Below are positions 1-7,885 of a stretch of 64,000 bases of DNA, one piece after another. The notes under the pieces are model-generated. The model had not been told where the DNA came from and searched no databases. It saw only the letters and a list, made by a program, of their open reading frames with translations. The DNA comes from Xanthocytophaga flava (lineage in GTDB: Bacteria > Bacteroidota > Bacteroidia > Cytophagales > 172606-1): contig JASJOS010000018.1 in the NCBI GenBank assembly GCA_030068525.1, positions 62,001-126,000 of the forward strand. The letters run 5' to 3'. The first letter of the stretch is position 1, and every line of letters begins with the position of its first letter. A program made the position numbers and the translations under genes.

Positions 1-514
1 TAATGGCTGCTTTCTCAGCTTTTTCAGAAGCTTCACCATTGCCTACGACTAGTTCTTGACCAATGTGTAATTCATCAGAAGACAAGCGGTTCCATTTACG
101 AAGATTATCGATTGATACTTTATATTTGCGAGCAATGCTATATAATCCTTCGCCGTTGGCAACTGTGTGTTTCTTACCATTTATAATAACATCATTGTCT
201 TTGGGAGCACTGGTTGTAGCAGGCGTACTAGATGTGTTTACCGCAACAGAACCTGCATAAGGTATTTTTATAATTTCTCCTGACCTCAGCGCATCTTTCA
301 TTCCCGGGTTTTCACTTTTAATTGTGTTTACAGAAGAATGATAGCGGCGAGCCAATGAAAAAAGGGTCTCACCTGACTCTACTTTATGCAAAACCAAGGT
401 ATTTTTTCCTTTGCGTTCTACTCCAACTGAATCTTTTGGCATGGAAACAGACGCAAAAACAGATGCATTTACGAATAGACAAGTAGAAAACAAAAAGATG
501 TGTTTAGATTTCAT
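1..514 (-). CDS. LysM-repeat secreted protein, 3' part outside window
   Basis: The reading frame opens with ATG at 514 and stays open to the left edge, giving 171 residues of a longer protein. It begins with a signal peptide of about 21 residues. Two LysM modules follow, at about residues 43-85 and 113-158, joined by a Thr/Ser/Ala-rich linker. LysM modules bind the glycan backbone of peptidoglycan, so the product is probably periplasmic or envelope-bound; any catalytic domain would lie beyond the edge. The start overlaps the stop of the upstream gene by 11 bp, which suggests translational coupling. There is no purine-rich ribosome binding site before the ATG. Family is confident; exact role is unknown because the C-terminus is missing. 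Confidence 0.85.
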   Translation of the reverse strand, partial: MKSKHIFLFSTCLFVNASVFASVSMPKDSVGVERKGKNTLVLHKVESGETLFSLARRYHSSVNTIKSENPGMKDALRSGEIIKIPYAGSVAVNTSSTPATTSAPKDNDVIINGKKHTVANGEGLYSIARKYKVSIDNLRKWNRLSSDELHIGQELVVGNGEASEKAEKAAI

Positions 515-1316
515 AGCCTAGAAGGAGGGTTTGCTCTTTTATAAAGATTAATAACTGCTCAAAAACGAAAAACGTACCTTTTCCGATACCCGTGCGTTGG
601 GTTGCTATTTTTTCGTGCAAGAGCGGCACTCGGGAATGGATATCGAAAACGACCAGATAATTTTCTACCTGATCTTCGGCGTAAATATAATAAGAAATAA
701 TTATACTATGCTTGGTTTCCGCATATTCCAATGCATTTTTTGGTAAAATTTTAAGGGTCTTGGATAAAAATTCTTCAATAATTTGAAAATAATCATCTTC
801 CGATGTATAATGTACTGGAAAGAGAGCAGAAGATCTGGGTATAGATGTAGGAAAAAGTGGATCATCAGATTGTTGTATGATCTTTCCAGATAAGGCATCC
901 AGCATAAAATATTCGGGTAATGCCTCTTTTATCCTACGGGCCAACACAGAACCATCCGAAGCTAACTGCATAAATTGCAAATCCGTTTGCTCCCAGCAGA
1001 TTTGCTGCGTTTCTATATTCAGAGCAATAATACCACGTGGATTCGGATTCTGGCCATCCGGAAATATTTGCAAAAATAATATACCTCTGTCAGCAGCAAC
1101 ACCACTACTCCACCAACGTTCAGAAGGTGACCAATTGTTCCACATAAGTGTTTTCTGGTGAATATCTACAACAGCAAATAATACCTTGTGAGAGGAATGA
1201 CGGATTTCCAGTATCAGATAAGGCTTATGAAGATCTGGAATCACACGCCAGATGAGTCCATCAAAAGAAAAAGAAAAAGCGGGTAACAAAATTTGATTTA
1301 TATCGTAATGATTCAC
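504..1316 (-). CDS. Conserved hypothetical protein, possibly DUF4905-like
   Basis: The product has 270 residues and starts with GTG at 1316. There is no signal peptide or membrane segment. The sequence is rich in alternating beta-strand-like blocks with repeated Trp and aromatic positions and phrases such as GIIALNIETQQICWEQ, the look of a beta-propeller-like sheet protein. Length and character resemble the DUF4905 family of Cytophagales, but this is from memory and not verified. It overlaps the start of the LysM gene by 11 bp, so the two are probably co-transcribed. Function is unknown. Confidence 0.7.
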   Translation of the reverse strand: MNHYDINQILLPAFSFSFDGLIWRVIPDLHKPYLILEIRHSSHKVLFAVVDIHQKTLMWNNWSPSERWWSSGVAADRGILFLQIFPDGQNPNPRGIIALNIETQQICWEQTDLQFMQLASDGSVLARRIKEALPEYFMLDALSGKIIQQSDDPLFPTSIPRSSALFPVHYTSEDDYFQIIEEFLSKTLKILPKNALEYAETKHSIIISYYIYAEDQVENYLVVFDIHSRVPLLHEKIATQRTGIGKGTFFVFEQLLIFIKEQTLLLGYEI

Positions 1317-1518
1317 ATTCTATTCTTACAGAAGATCATCTATTAATCTGCTCATTCTCAAATACTAGTCAATAGGAAGCAGATCAAAAATAATCCTCTC
1401 TGTATATACATTGACTATTATAATATTTAGTATATTTATTGCCAAACATTTTTCCGTAAATTTGGTTTCAATTCTAACTAAATTTTAATACGATTTACGT
1501 TTTAATTTATTGCATTTT

Positions 1519-1532
1519 TCACAATATTGTGA
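1519..1532. promoter_or_regulatory. 14-bp perfect palindrome upstream of higA-like gene
   Basis: TCACAATATTGTGA is a perfect 14-bp palindrome whose end lies 45 bp before the ATG of the HigA-type gene. Antitoxins of this HTH family usually bind palindromes overlapping their own promoter, so this is a likely autoregulatory operator. The assignment is inferred from position and symmetry only. Confidence 0.5.
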
Positions 1533-1577
1533 TAATATTCGCGTCTTGAACACTCTTTACTCTACTCTAAAGCAATC

Positions 1578-1856
1578 ATGGAAAAAGAACACCCAATGCA
1601 TCCAGGTATCTTGCTGAAAAAGCAATTACAATCTGCCAACATCAAAGCAAAGTTTGTAGCAGAAAAAATTCATGTTTCCAACTCTCAATTCGGAGACATT
1701 TTAAATGGCAAACGCCGTATTACACCAAAAATAGCCCTACTCCTTGAGAAAGAGTTTGGTTATAGGGCTAAAGAGTGGGTTCGCCTGCAAGCCGACTATG
1801 AATTAGAACTTGAACGCATTGAGATGGTAAATGGAGTGAATGAATCTACTCTTTAA
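1578..1856 (+). CDS. higA: HigA-family addiction-module antidote, XRE-type HTH
   Basis: The 92-residue protein has the HigA/VapI layout: an N-terminal HPGILLKKQL block, an HTH with the core NSQFGDILNGKRRIT, then FGYRAKEWVRLQADYEL. In the family it neutralises a HigB mRNA interferase and represses the operon. No HigB-like ORF lies in the 260 bp upstream or the 150 bp downstream, so this copy looks orphaned and may act as a plain regulator. An alternative start is the second ATG at codon 7. A strong terminator follows at 1915-1941, so it is a monocistronic unit. Confidence 0.85.
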   Translation: MEKEHPMHPGILLKKQLQSANIKAKFVAEKIHVSNSQFGDILNGKRRITPKIALLLEKEFGYRAKEWVRLQADYELELERIEMVNGVNESTL

Positions 1857-1914
1857 GCATACAGTAGTACATCCAGAAATATATACCATATCTAGTGTTT
1901 TTTAAATATATTTT

Positions 1915-1941
1915 TTCCTCAAAATTCTCAATTTTGAGGAA
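1915..1941 (+). terminator. Rho-independent terminator after higA
   Basis: A perfect 12-bp stem (1915-1926 with 1930-1941) around a 3-base loop is followed by TTTTATTTTT on the plus strand. Confidence 0.8.
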
Positions 1942-2009
1942 TTTTATTTTTACAGCTATTTCACTCTATAGATAAATAGTCAGAGATCTCTTTTCTGTTA
2001 AGAGAGATT

Positions 2010-2405
2010 TTATCTTCCGGAAACAGTTCCTCTGTGACGATCAGTCTGTAAATTAATTTCTATTCGCGGAATGGAGACCCCAGGCCTGCTGGCAGCATAT
2101 AAAAAGTTCAAGTAACTTTGCCGGACTCTATAAAGAGCTACTACTATATCCCATACTCTATAGCGGTTTACATAGGCCTTATGTCGGGAATGTGTAAACA
2201 ACCAGATTCTATCCTTTTTATCTACCTGTATTTTTGCTACGCGACAATCTTTATACAAAACATAAGGTTCCCGGATAGCATAACCCCGCGATGAAAGTGC
2301 ACGCTTTACAAAAGGCATTGATACCTTCCTGTGGCAAATGATAGACCATAGAGTTCTAAAAAATCCGCCAACGGCTCCTATCTGAATATTGTAATCACTA
2401 CTCAT
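2010..2405 (-). CDS. Hypothetical protein with canonical Shine-Dalgarno
   Basis: This 131-residue basic protein has no recognised family. It has a hydrophobic stretch near residues 10-24 (GAVGGFFRTLWSII) and many Arg, Lys and Tyr residues in the central part, which could suit nucleic-acid or membrane contact. AAAAGGAGGT sits 8 bases before the ATG, a perfect anti-Shine-Dalgarno match and unusual for Bacteroidota. It stands alone between the higA unit and dnaE, divergent from dnaE. That it is a gene is supported mainly by the ribosome binding site and the length of the frame. Confidence 0.55.
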   Translation of the reverse strand: MSSDYNIQIGAVGGFFRTLWSIICHRKVSMPFVKRALSSRGYAIREPYVLYKDCRVAKIQVDKKDRIWLFTHSRHKAYVNRYRVWDIVVALYRVRQSYLNFLYAASRPGVSIPRIEINLQTDRHRGTVSGR

Positions 2406-2409
2406 AGTC

Positions 2410-2420
2410 CCACCTCCTTT
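2410..2420 (-). promoter_or_regulatory. Strong Shine-Dalgarno for the 131-residue gene
   Basis: Read on the minus strand this is AAAGGAGGTGG, placed just before the ATG at 2405. Most genes in the window lack such a site, so it helps fix this start. Confidence 0.6.
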
Positions 2421-2495
2421 TATATCACTTAACCAACATCAAATATGATTTAACTACTCAATAATACGAAAATGCAACTTCATAATCAATATATA

Positions 2496-2522
2496 TTGTT
2501 AAGAAAAAAGATACTATTTTTG
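2496..2522 (+). promoter_or_regulatory. Candidate Bacteroidota promoter of dnaE
   Basis: TATTTTTG at 2515-2522 matches the Bacteroidota -7 consensus TAnnTTTG exactly. A TTG at 2496-2498 could serve as the -33 element, though the 16-base spacing is a little short. The predicted start site lies about 55 bases before the ATG at 2584. Confidence 0.4.
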
Positions 2523-2583
2523 AGTGTCTTTCCGTTCTATCGGATAGTTCTATTGCCTGGATTTTCATTTGTCTTTAACTATT

Positions 2584-5500
2584 ATGCCTGTATTCAGTCA
2601 CTTACATTGCCATACTCAGTTTTCACTGCTTGATGGGGCTGCAGATATCTCCAAACTGATGAAGAAAGCCAAAGCAGATGGAATGCCTGCTGTTGCACTT
2701 ACAGATCATGGAAATATGTTTGGGGCTTTCAAGTTTGTAGCAGAAGCCTCAAAGAATGATATTAAGCCCATTGTGGGCTGTGAATTCTATATGGTTGAAA
2801 ATCGTCTCAAAAAAGAATTTTCCAAAGAAGACAAAGACGTTCGGAACCATCAATTGCTGTTAGCGAAAAACCAGGAAGGGTATAAGAATCTTGCCAAGCT
2901 ATGTTCGTTGGGCTATATGGAAGGTCTTTATAGCAAGTGGCCTCGTATTGATAAAGAGATATTGCTGAAGTACCATACAGGATTAATAGCCACAACCTGT
3001 TGTATTGGCGCAGAAGTGCCACAGGCCATCTTGCATCAGAGTGAAGAAATTGCAGAGCAAAAATTCAAATGGTGGCTGGATCTGTTTGGTGAAGATTATT
3101 ATGTTGAACTGCAACGTCACAAATTGGATGACCAGGAAAAGGTAAATGCCGTATTACTTCGATTTGCAGCTAAATACAATGTAAAAGTAATTGCGTCCAA
3201 TGACTCTCATTATGTAAATCAGGATGACGCCAATGCACACGATATTTTGCTCTGTGTGAACACAGGAGAATTACAAAGTAAACCTGTTTGGAAAGGAGAT
3301 GGTTTTGGAGGGAAAGACTATCGATTTGGCTTTCCAAACAATGAGTTTTACTTTAAAAATACGGCAGAGATGAGCGATTTGTTCAAAGATCTGCCACAGG
3401 CAATTGACAATACAAATGAGATTGTAGACAAGATAGATACACTTAAGCTCAAGAAGGACATTCTTCTTCCTAATTTCCCTATCCCTCCAGGGTTTACAGA
3501 TGGGGATGATTATTTGCACCATCTAACCTATGAAGGTGCAAAACGTCGTTACAATGGATTACCATTAGATGCAGTTATAAAACCAGACGAAAATCTTCCG
3601 TTGCCACAAGAAGTAGTAGAACGACTTGATTTTGAACTACATACAATCAAAACAATGGGGTTTGCCGGATACTTTCTGATTGTATCCGATTTTATCAAGG
3701 CTGGTCGGGAACTAGGTGTAATGATTGGACCTGGTCGGGGGTCAGCCGCAGGTTCAGCTGTAGCCTATTGTATTGGGATTACGAATCTGGACCCTGTGAA
3801 ATATCAGTTACTATTTGAACGGTTTCTGAATCCTGACAGAAAGTCAATGCCTGATATTGATACGGATTTTGATGATGCAGGCAGGCAAAAAGTTATTGAT
3901 TATGTAGTTGAAAAATATGGACGCAATCAGGTTGCCCAGATTATTACGTATGGTACAATGGCGACTAAATCAGCCATTAAAGATGTTGCACGGGTAATGG
4001 AATATCCATTAATGGACACCAACATTCTTACCAAACTAATTCCAGATAAACCAACCTACGGAATTAATTTTCAAAAGCTTATACATATGCCGTTGGAAGA
4101 TCTGGCGGATATTGTCACTCCGGATGAACTGGAAAATGTAAAAAAGGTGAGGCAGCTATATAATGGAAAAGATCTAGCGGCAACAGTACTGAGAGAAGCT
4201 GAGAAACTAGAAGGAACTGTACGAAATACAGGTATACATGCAGCAGGTATTATTATCGCGCCAGACGATTTAACAAACATTTTACCAGTTTCCACAGCAA
4301 AAGATTCAGATCTGTTGGTCACTCAGTTTGATGGAAAAGTAATTGAAGATGCAGGTGTAATCAAGATGGATTTTCTGGGATTGCGAAACCTGACAATTAT
4401 TCGTGATTGCCTGAATCTGATCAAACGGAATCACGGAGTGGAGATTGAGATAGATAATATCCCATTGGATGATGCACCTACCTATGAACTGTTCCAGCGA
4501 GGTGAAACCAACGCTGTATTCCAGTTCGAATCGGATGGTATGAAAAAATACATGAAAGATCTGAAACCTGACCGGTTTGATGATCTGATTGCAATGAACG
4601 CCTTGTATCGTCCGGGTCCGATTGCCTATATTCCAAACTATGTAAACAGGAAGCATGGTCGTGAAGAGGTGACTTATGACTTGCCTGAAATGGAGGAGTT
4701 TCTGAAAGATACCTATGGAATTACAGTATATCAGGAACAGGTAATGTTGCTTTCCCAAAAACTGGCTGGCTTTACCAAAGGAGATGCCGACGTTCTTCGG
4801 AAAGCAATGGGTAAGAAAGACAGGAAAACGCTGGACAAACTGAAACCTCAGTTTATTAACAATGCCAAAGCAAAAGGACTTTCAGAGAAAAAGCTGGAAA
4901 AGATATGGACTGACTGGGAAGCCTTTGCATCCTATGCTTTTAATAAGTCCCACTCTACCTGCTATGCATTTGTTGCTTATCAAACCGCCTATCTGAAAAC
5001 TCACTATGCAGCAGAATATATGGCGGCTGTAATGACTTCCTGTTTAGGTAATATTGAAAAGATAACGTTCTTCATGGAAGAATGTAAACGGGCAGGGATT
5101 CCTGTACTAGGGCCAGATGTAAATGAAAGTAGTATTGTATTTGACGTAAATAAAGCAGGACAGATACGTTTTGGGCTGGGCGCTATCAAAGGAGCCGGAG
5201 AAGCGGCTGTAGGTGATCTGATAAATGAACGGGAAACCAATGGCCCCTACAAAGACATCTTTGATCTGACCAAACGGGTAAACTTACGAACAGTTAATAA
5301 AAAAACATTTGAAAGTCTTGCCTATGGTGGCGCATTTGACAGTTTTGGCCTACACAGAGCCCAGTACTTTGCTGATAACGGAGGTACACTAATCGAAAAG
5401 GCAATCAAATTTGGGAACCAGGCTCAGTCTGAAAAAGGAAAAATTCAGCAAAGCTTGTTTGGAGGAGCAGATGGAGGCGGAGAATTACCTCCTCCCCGTG

Positions 5501-6165
5501 TAATGCCTTGCGAGCAGTGGACTGAAATTGAGCGGTTAAAACACGAAAAAGAGGTAGTAGGTTTCTATATTTCAGGACACCCGCTGGATCAATACCGTAT
5601 TGAGATGTCACAGTTTGCCATCACTCCGATTGATCAGGTTGAGAACTTTAAAAATAGAGAAATAAACATTGCAGGCATCATTACCAAGACCGGAACCCGT
5701 ATTTCCAAAAGTGGTAATCCTTTCACAATATTCACATTGGAAGACTATAACGCTTCAATGGAAATCGCACTATTTGGCGAGAATCACGTAAAATTTGCGA
5801 ACTACCTGCAGGAAGGCGGCTTCATATTTATTAAAGGTAAATACGAGCCCCGTTTCTTTAACTCAACAGATCAATTTGAGTTTAAGCCTCAACAAATGCA
5901 ATTGTTAAGCGAAATGCGTCAAAAGCTATGTAAGGGTGTTCAACTTAGTTTGGATCTGACTACCATCAATGCAACTGTAATTAGCAAACTGGCAGATCTG
6001 GCCAAAAACTATCCAGGTGACTGTGAATTGCGTATCTCTCTTTCAGATTCTCGTGAGAAAATGCAGGTAGAAGGAAAATCCCGACTATATCGCATAAATC
6101 CAAGCAATGAGTTAATAAAGGAAATTGAAGAGATGGATGGAGTTGTGTATAAGCTAGTATGGTAA
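2584..6165 (+). CDS. dnaE: DNA polymerase III subunit alpha
   Basis: This is the replicative C-family polymerase. The 1193-residue product opens with the PHP domain motif HLHCHTQFSLLDGAA. The palm carries the catalytic acidic motif PDIDTDFDD at residues 423-431. Further family signatures are GIHAAGIII, the fingers-region VYQEQVM and LRKAMGKK, and a C-terminal OB-fold at about 1026-1105 (INIAGIITKTGTRIS). I take ATG at 2584; a TTG at 2569 in the same frame would add five residues but does not fit the family N-terminus. The gene stands alone and ends at a bidirectional terminator. Nothing is missing relative to the usual DnaE architecture. Confidence 0.98.
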   Translation: MPVFSHLHCHTQFSLLDGAADISKLMKKAKADGMPAVALTDHGNMFGAFKFVAEASKNDIKPIVGCEFYMVENRLKKEFSKEDKDVRNHQLLLAKNQEGYKNLAKLCSLGYMEGLYSKWPRIDKEILLKYHTGLIATTCCIGAEVPQAILHQSEEIAEQKFKWWLDLFGEDYYVELQRHKLDDQEKVNAVLLRFAAKYNVKVIASNDSHYVNQDDANAHDILLCVNTGELQSKPVWKGDGFGGKDYRFGFPNNEFYFKNTAEMSDLFKDLPQAIDNTNEIVDKIDTLKLKKDILLPNFPIPPGFTDGDDYLHHLTYEGAKRRYNGLPLDAVIKPDENLPLPQEVVERLDFELHTIKTMGFAGYFLIVSDFIKAGRELGVMIGPGRGSAAGSAVAYCIGITNLDPVKYQLLFERFLNPDRKSMPDIDTDFDDAGRQKVIDYVVEKYGRNQVAQIITYGTMATKSAIKDVARVMEYPLMDTNILTKLIPDKPTYGINFQKLIHMPLEDLADIVTPDELENVKKVRQLYNGKDLAATVLREAEKLEGTVRNTGIHAAGIIIAPDDLTNILPVSTAKDSDLLVTQFDGKVIEDAGVIKMDFLGLRNLTIIRDCLNLIKRNHGVEIEIDNIPLDDAPTYELFQRGETNAVFQFESDGMKKYMKDLKPDRFDDLIAMNALYRPGPIAYIPNYVNRKHGREEVTYDLPEMEEFLKDTYGITVYQEQVMLLSQKLAGFTKGDADVLRKAMGKKDRKTLDKLKPQFINNAKAKGLSEKKLEKIWTDWEAFASYAFNKSHSTCYAFVAYQTAYLKTHYAAEYMAAVMTSCLGNIEKITFFMEECKRAGIPVLGPDVNESSIVFDVNKAGQIRFGLGAIKGAGEAAVGDLINERETNGPYKDIFDLTKRVNLRTVNKKTFESLAYGGAFDSFGLHRAQYFADNGGTLIEKAIKFGNQAQSEKGKIQQSLFGGADGGGELPPPRVMPCEQWTEIERLKHEKEVVGFYISGHPLDQYRIEMSQFAITPIDQVENFKNREINIAGIITKTGTRISKSGNPFTIFTLEDYNASMEIALFGENHVKFANYLQEGGFIFIKGKYEPRFFNSTDQFEFKPQQMQLLSEMRQKLCKGVQLSLDLTTINATVISKLADLAKNYPGDCELRISLSDSREKMQVEGKSRLYRINPSNELIKEIEEMDGVVYKLVW

Positions 6166-6224
6166 AGCAGTCTAGATCTGTCTCTATCGTATAAAAATTA
6201 GCTTAAAAACAGCCTTAAAATAAA

Positions 6225-6265
6225 AAGCGTCTAAAAGTTTTGCGAGGCATTGCTTTTAGACGCTT
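6225..6265. terminator. Bidirectional terminator between dnaE and nitroreductase
   Basis: A perfect 13-bp stem (6225-6237 with 6253-6265) is flanked by an A-run on the left and CTTTTTTC on the right, so it can serve both convergent genes. Confidence 0.85.
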
Positions 6266-6287
6266 CTTTTTTCTTCAAAGAAGATTA

Positions 6288-6920
6288 TTACTTCAGTTCT
6301 GTAATAAAGTTCTCTTTGCTTTTTCTGATTTTTTTCTGACTGACCAGAAAATCTTTTTCCACATCCCGATAGCCCAATGGAAGAAGAGCTACACTACGTA
6401 ATCCTTTTTCTTTTAACTTCAGAAATTCATCCAGAGCTTTTGCATCAAAGCCTTCCATAGGTGTAGCATCTACTTTTTCTAATGCCGCTGCCGCAATAGC
6501 AAGACCTAATCCAATATATGCCTGTCTAGCAGCATGCTGGAAGTTTTCCTCTGCCGGACGAACAGGATATATACGTAACAACATATTACGATATGCCTCA
6601 AATCTCTCGTTTACAATCCCACGTTCAGCATTGGTACGATCAAAAAATTCATTGATACGATCTTCGGTATAATTGTCCCATGCAGTAAATACCAATAGAT
6701 GAGAACCACTTACGATCTGTGGCTGACCATTAGCAATAGGTTGTATCTGTTTTTTTAATTCTGGATTCGTGATAACCAGTATTTCGAAAGGTTGTAAACC
6801 GGAAGAGGTAGGAGCCAGACGAGCAGCCTCCAGAATAGTATCTACTTTTTCCTGAGGTACGATTTCCCCAGTCATTTGTTTAGTGGCATAACGCCAGTTT
6901 AAGGCTTCAATCAGACTCAT
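6288..6920 (-). CDS. NAD(P)H-dependent nitroreductase family oxidoreductase
   Basis: The 210-residue protein is an NfsB/NfnB-like FMN-dependent reductase. It shows the N-terminal FMN-phosphate motif RYATKQM, the LAPTSSGLQPFEILV block after the first helices, and the C-terminal GLRSVALLPLGYRD. Members reduce nitro compounds, quinones or flavins with NAD(P)H in the cytoplasm; the physiological substrate is not evident. Length is typical. The gene is monocistronic. A 13-bp inverted repeat lies 39-68 bp before the start and is a candidate operator. Confidence 0.92.
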   Translation of the reverse strand: MSLIEALNWRYATKQMTGEIVPQEKVDTILEAARLAPTSSGLQPFEILVITNPELKKQIQPIANGQPQIVSGSHLLVFTAWDNYTEDRINEFFDRTNAERGIVNERFEAYRNMLLRIYPVRPAEENFQHAARQAYIGLGLAIAAAALEKVDATPMEGFDAKALDEFLKLKEKGLRSVALLPLGYRDVEKDFLVSQKKIRKSKENFITELK

Positions 6921-6958
6921 ATTGGTTTTAGAAGAGTTAGTTTCTGATCCTACAACTC

Positions 6959-6988
6959 AGATCATATCGAAAATGTTCGATATGATCT
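6959..6988. promoter_or_regulatory. 13-bp inverted repeat upstream of nitroreductase
   Basis: The arms 6959-6971 and 6976-6988 are perfect inverted copies around a 4-base centre, 39-68 bp upstream of the nitroreductase ATG. No T-run follows, so an operator for a dimeric regulator is more likely than a terminator. The regulator is unknown. Confidence 0.45.
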
Positions 6989-7475
6989 ATACTTTGTGGT
7001 ATATTACTATATAATATAAAAAAAACTCTATTCTCTATACAGAGGTTTCAATTAGATTGTTAACATAAAGTCCGATCACAGCTTATCAAAACGGATAGTT
7101 GCACTTAGAGCTTCATCTACTAAATTTTAGCAAGGAACTTGTTTTTTCAGACAATGTATGTTGGATTCACAATAAGTTTCAGTTTGTATTTATTTCACGG
7201 CAAAAGTATCTTCTCCACATAATTCTATGTAAGCAAAACTTTTACCGTCAACTCTGATCATTTTGTTTGCAGCAGTGAATAATGCGCAACAGAACATGTG
7301 ACAGCGGTTCAGGTCAAAAATAGTTTGTGGTGAGTTGTGCATAAGAGAAAAAATGATCGCAACTCTAGTGAAAATGAAAATTGATTAGAATAATAAGCAA
7401 TTTGATTACTGATAAGAGAGACGCCTTGCCTTCTCTAAAAATGTTTTTGCCATAAACTATGCTCAGTTCAAAAAA
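6989..7475. other. Intergenic region, mostly featureless
   Basis: This stretch lies between the nitroreductase promoter and the terminator of the 81-residue gene. Apart from a 50-codon minus-strand ORF at 7190-7342, I see no coding frame, RNA or clear repeat. Confidence 0.5.
7190..7342 (-). CDS. Possible small Cys-rich protein (50 aa)
   Basis: An ATG at 7342 opens a 50-codon frame ending with TAA at 7190-7192. The product has a CHMFCC cluster (residues 14-19) and a fourth cysteine in ELCGEDTFAVK near the C-terminus. The second half (MIRVDGKSFAYIEL) reads like a small folded protein and not random translation. No ribosome binding site or homologue is recognised, so this is a candidate only. 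Confidence 0.3.
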   Translation of the reverse strand: MHNSPQTIFDLNRCHMFCCALFTAANKMIRVDGKSFAYIELCGEDTFAVK

Positions 7476-7518
7476 TATAACACGCCTCACCTTAAATCTA
7501 AGGATGAGACGTGTTATA
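7476..7518 (-). terminator. Terminator of the 81-residue gene
   Basis: Outer stem 7476-7484 pairs with 7510-7518 and continues inward with pairs that are G-U wobbles only in the minus-strand transcript. A T-run follows on the minus strand. This fixes the coding strand of the adjacent small gene. Confidence 0.7.
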
Positions 7519-7543
7519 AGCTATAGCAGTTGTTCAATTATGA

Positions 7544-7789
7544 CTATCCGTATGTATTATTATCTATAGAAGGCTTATCTGTATTCCGGTTGGGATGCAA
7601 TACCCTTACATTAGCACTGGCTTCATCAGGACCATCTGTATACTTTTCACGCATCTCCTCGTGTTGTTCCGGATTATCCAGATCTAATACCGGTTTACTT
7701 CCTGCTTTACTTCTACCTTCTCCAGATGGAGCCCCCTTCTTAAGCGGAGAGTCATTTCTATTCGGCCCTTTTACGCGATTCTGGCTCAT
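7544..7789 (-). CDS. Small disordered charged protein
   Basis: The 81-residue product is hydrophilic and probably disordered, rich in Asn, Asp, Glu, Lys, Pro and Gly (KKGAPSGEGRSKAGSKP, NPEQHEEMREKYTDGPDE). It has no signal peptide or membrane segment and no recognised domain. It follows the BaeRF-family gene by 96 bp on the same strand and is closed by the 7476-7518 hairpin, so the two may share a transcript and a stress-related role; that is inference. A 91-codon frame on the opposite strand is its shadow. Confidence 0.6.
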   Translation of the reverse strand: MSQNRVKGPNRNDSPLKKGAPSGEGRSKAGSKPVLDLDNPEQHEEMREKYTDGPDEASANVRVLHPNRNTDKPSIDNNTYG

Positions 7790-7885
7790 AATCGTACATA
7801 GTTAAAATGAAAAATAAATAAACTAACCAGATTCAGATTAACATTATTATAAGACGATAATCAAAATCTGGCAAATCAGATATAT

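Noticed and set aside
1317-1577. Possible HigB toxin gene upstream of higA
   Set aside because: No open frame of toxin length exists on the plus strand in this segment.
7530-7805. 91-codon plus-strand frame opposite the 81-residue gene
   Set aside because: Terminator orientation (G-U pairs, T-run) and the protein-like composition both favour the minus strand; the plus-strand frame is a shadow.
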